Source of the DNA: Pithys albifrons albifrons
Lineage: Eukaryota; Chordata; Aves; Passeriformes; Thamnophilidae
Assembly (NCBI RefSeq): GCF_047495875.1
Contig: NC_092458.1
Coordinates: 114,129,727 to 114,193,726 of the forward strand
Length of the DNA: 64,000 bases
Reading direction: 5' to 3'
Shown piece after piece: positions 61,704 to 64,000 of the stretch. Within the stretch, counting starts at the first letter, position 1. Each line of letters opens with the position of its first letter. Under the pieces are notes generated by a model. It was given only the letters and a program-made list of their open reading frames with translations. It was not told the origin of the DNA and did not search any database. Made by a program: the position numbers and the translations under genes.

Positions 61704-62464
61704 CGGGTCCTGCCCTTTGGCCACAGCAACCAGCGCACCAGGCTGGGCACAGAGTGGCTGGAGAGCAGCCAGGCAGAAAGGGACCTGGGGGGACTGAGGG
61801 ACAGGAAGCTCAACAGGAGCCAACAGTGTGCCCAGGTGGCCAAGAAGGACAATGGGATCCTGGCCTGGATCCAAACTAGTGTGGCCAGCAGGCCCAGGGC
61901 AGTGACCCTTCCCCTGGACTCTGCCTTGGGGAGGCCACACCTTGAGTGTTGTGTCCAGTTCTGGGCCCCTCAGTTCAGGAAAGAGATTGAGGGGCTGGAG
62001 CGGGGCCAGAGAAGAGCAAGGAGGCTGGAGAAGGGACTGGAGCACAAGTGCTGTGGGGAGAGGCTGAGGGAGCTGGGGGTGTTTAGCCTGGAGAAGAGGA
62101 GGCTCAGAGGTGACCTCAGCACTGTCTGGAACTGCCTGAAGGGAAGTTCTGGCCAGGTGGGGGTTGGTCTCTTCTCCCAGGCATTCAGCAGTAGGACAAG
62201 GGGGCACAATGGGCTCAAGCTCTGCCAGGGGAAATTGAAGTTGGAGAGCAGAAGGCAATTCTTTGCAGAGAGAGTGCTCAGGCATTGGAATGGGCTGCCC
62301 AGAGAGGGGGTGGATTCCCCATCCCTGGAGGTTTTTCAGCTGAGCTTGGCTGTGGCACTGAGTGCCATGATCTGGTAAAGGGACTGGAGTTGGACCAAGG
62401 GTTGGACTTGATGATCTCGGAGGTCTTTTCCAACCCAATCCATCTATGATTCTATGATTCTATG
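61704..62464 (+). mobile_element. CR1 LINE, young subfamily, copy 8 (longest open ORF)
   Basis: Sense-strand copy from gggtcctgccctttggcc to a tail with three ATTCTATG-type units (ctatgattctatgattctatg), the tail typical of CR1. The C-terminal part of the reverse-transcriptase ORF is open without a stop ([85 protein letters not shown]). The catalytic part of the enzyme is upstream of the truncation and absent, so it cannot move by itself. Confidence 0.96.
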
Positions 62465-64000
62465 GGCAATAAAAAAACCCCTCCCAGTAGCCTAATTTTT
62501 GATGATTTGGACATGGGAGACTGGAGGAAATCAGTGTTTGATCACTGGGATTATGCAATCTCAAAGGCTGGCTGTAGTTAAGGATATTTTAGACATGCTG
62601 GTGAAAGTTTAAAGACTTTCTAAGAAAATTGACTCAGAAAATTCAATCCTACAACTCTTGTAATAAATGAAGCACTTTATTATTAAATTTTGCTAGGTAT
62701 CCTTTGTCTTTTTTGTTCAAAGCACATTCAGCTGATGGCATCATAATGTCTTTGCTGTCCCGTTCTCCAGCTGACCAACTGGCAGTTACTATTTCCAGCC
62801 ACAATCCCAAATTCAGGACGTGGCAAAGTGATCACAGAACAGATTGAGCACTGAGGGGGACCTGAGCAATGCAGGCAGAGAAAGGAAAGTGCTGCATTCC
62901 TGCTAACAGACTGCTCAGGAGCAGAGGGAAGCCAAGGGAACAGGGAAAGGCAGCCAGGAAACTTGTGAGACAGCAGGGCACAAAAAAGCAGCCTTACAAA
63001 AATTCAGATTTAACTTCGAAAGTGCAGCCCAGCCCAAGACATGCAGACCATGGAGGGTCATCCACAGCTCTGCACTTAACACAGTATTTTAATTAATCTA
63101 GACTGAAAATAGTTACCTCAAATATTGTGAATTTTCTACTGGAAAATGTGGAGCATTATCGGTCTACAAAGAAAATCAGAATAAACATCTGGCATATGTT
63201 CATCACTCCTTGATTCTCACCTAAATCCACAAGTCATGCAGCAAAATTCCTTCAGTACTTTGGTGTAGTGTTATTTTTCCTCTAGCTCAAGTCTTAACTT
63301 TTCAACAACTCTTTAACAAGGGAAGATATCAAATATTTGAAATATGTTGTCACAGATTGAAGACTAATCTTTGGGATAGAACAGAATGCACAGTATTTCT
63401 ACAAGGGACAAGAGGACACCCTTCATAATTCTCAAATTAGAATCAGATTCCAAGAAAAGAAAATCTTATTCTGTTCATTGTCTTCAAAATTAGACTGAGC
63501 TTCCTTTTATAAGATATGTTAACCTAACAAGTCATTTAAGAAGAAACTTCTTAGTATTTAATTTCATTTAAGAATTTCACAGACATGGCCATTAATTTCC
63601 AGCTAGAACTTTTGATTGAATTTCCTTGTCCTTAAAATGTTCACCCTCCCAGCTGTACTCGAAGTAACTAAAGAAAAAAACCTGTATAAAATCACCCCCA
63701 GAACTGCAGAGAAACAATTTTTCACTAATCTTCAGCAACAGTTTTGGTAGGTTTGATATCCTTGACCTTATTCTGAAACCACAATTTAGCAGCTAATCCA
63801 TTTCACCTTCAGTAAAATCAGAAGAGAGCAGTTTCAGCTCCTAAAAAGTGGTTTAACACCTCCTGCCCCTTTCTTTGGCAAGGCTTCAGTTCTTCTACAG
63901 AGCACCTAAAACAGCTGGAATTAAAATTATAACTCTAAAAAGGGGATCAGAAATGTAATTTCAAATGGATCCATTTCATTAAGCTCAAATATAAAACTTT
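62465..64000. other. EPHA6 intron 2 sequence to window end, no gene
   Basis: Intron without a recognised exon. The frame at 62869-63096 is Lys/Arg-rich, short and without a known domain. Confidence 0.55.

Noticed and set aside
8830..64000. Search for EPHA6 exon 2 (short, upstream on the minus strand)
   Set aside because: No recognisable ELGW..YP-type coding piece with splice sites was seen by eye. The exon probably lies outside the window.

Overview
The window is vertebrate nuclear DNA, almost certainly from a bird and most likely a passerine. It carries many CR1 LINE copies with the avian ATTCTRTG-type 3' end. It also carries two SINEs made of a tRNA-Ile-like head and a CR1-like tail, which is the layout of TguSINE1, known from songbirds. 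The passerine call is inference from repeat types; no species can be named.

Only one protein-coding exon can be supported. It lies on the minus strand at 8166-8829 and encodes 221 residues of the ephrin-binding domain and the first cysteine-rich residues of an Eph receptor, best matched to EPHA6. It has a clean acceptor and a clean donor. The gene reads from high to low coordinates, so 1-8165 is intron 3 and 8830-64000 is intron 2 (or upstream introns; the short exon 2 was not found).

The rest is intron shaped by retrotransposons. Eight copies of one young-looking CR1 subfamily are present at 221, 12445, 23539, 29294, 39132, 42906, 50971 and 61704. All are cut short at their 5' ends, each at a different point, and six of the eight are in the same sense as EPHA6. 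Older CR1 fragments lie at 15836, 21113, 28869, 42716/43296, 45302, 55056 and 57740-58346. A solo LTR of about 458 bp at 11888-12345 lies antisense to EPHA6. It has seven CCAAT/ATTGG boxes, four of them spaced 23-24 bp apart, a TATA box and an AATAAA.

The most unusual large structure is an inverted duplication. Arms of about 0.9 kb at 29235-30950 and 32860-33763 are separated by 1.9 kb. A CR1 has landed in the left arm only, and a five-unit 71-bp minisatellite abuts the right arm. Other oddities are a CR1 tail that has become a 113-bp tandem array (45608-46058), a SINE and a CR1 joined head to head at 45301/45302, a nested CR1 pair at 42716-43420, and recurrent strand-asymmetric A/C or T/G tracts, one with strong G-quadruplex potential on the EPHA6 sense strand.

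The remaining open frames look like chance, low-complexity or CR1-derived frames. No tRNA, rRNA, CRISPR or intact retroviral gene was seen. All coordinates and identity estimates were read by eye.
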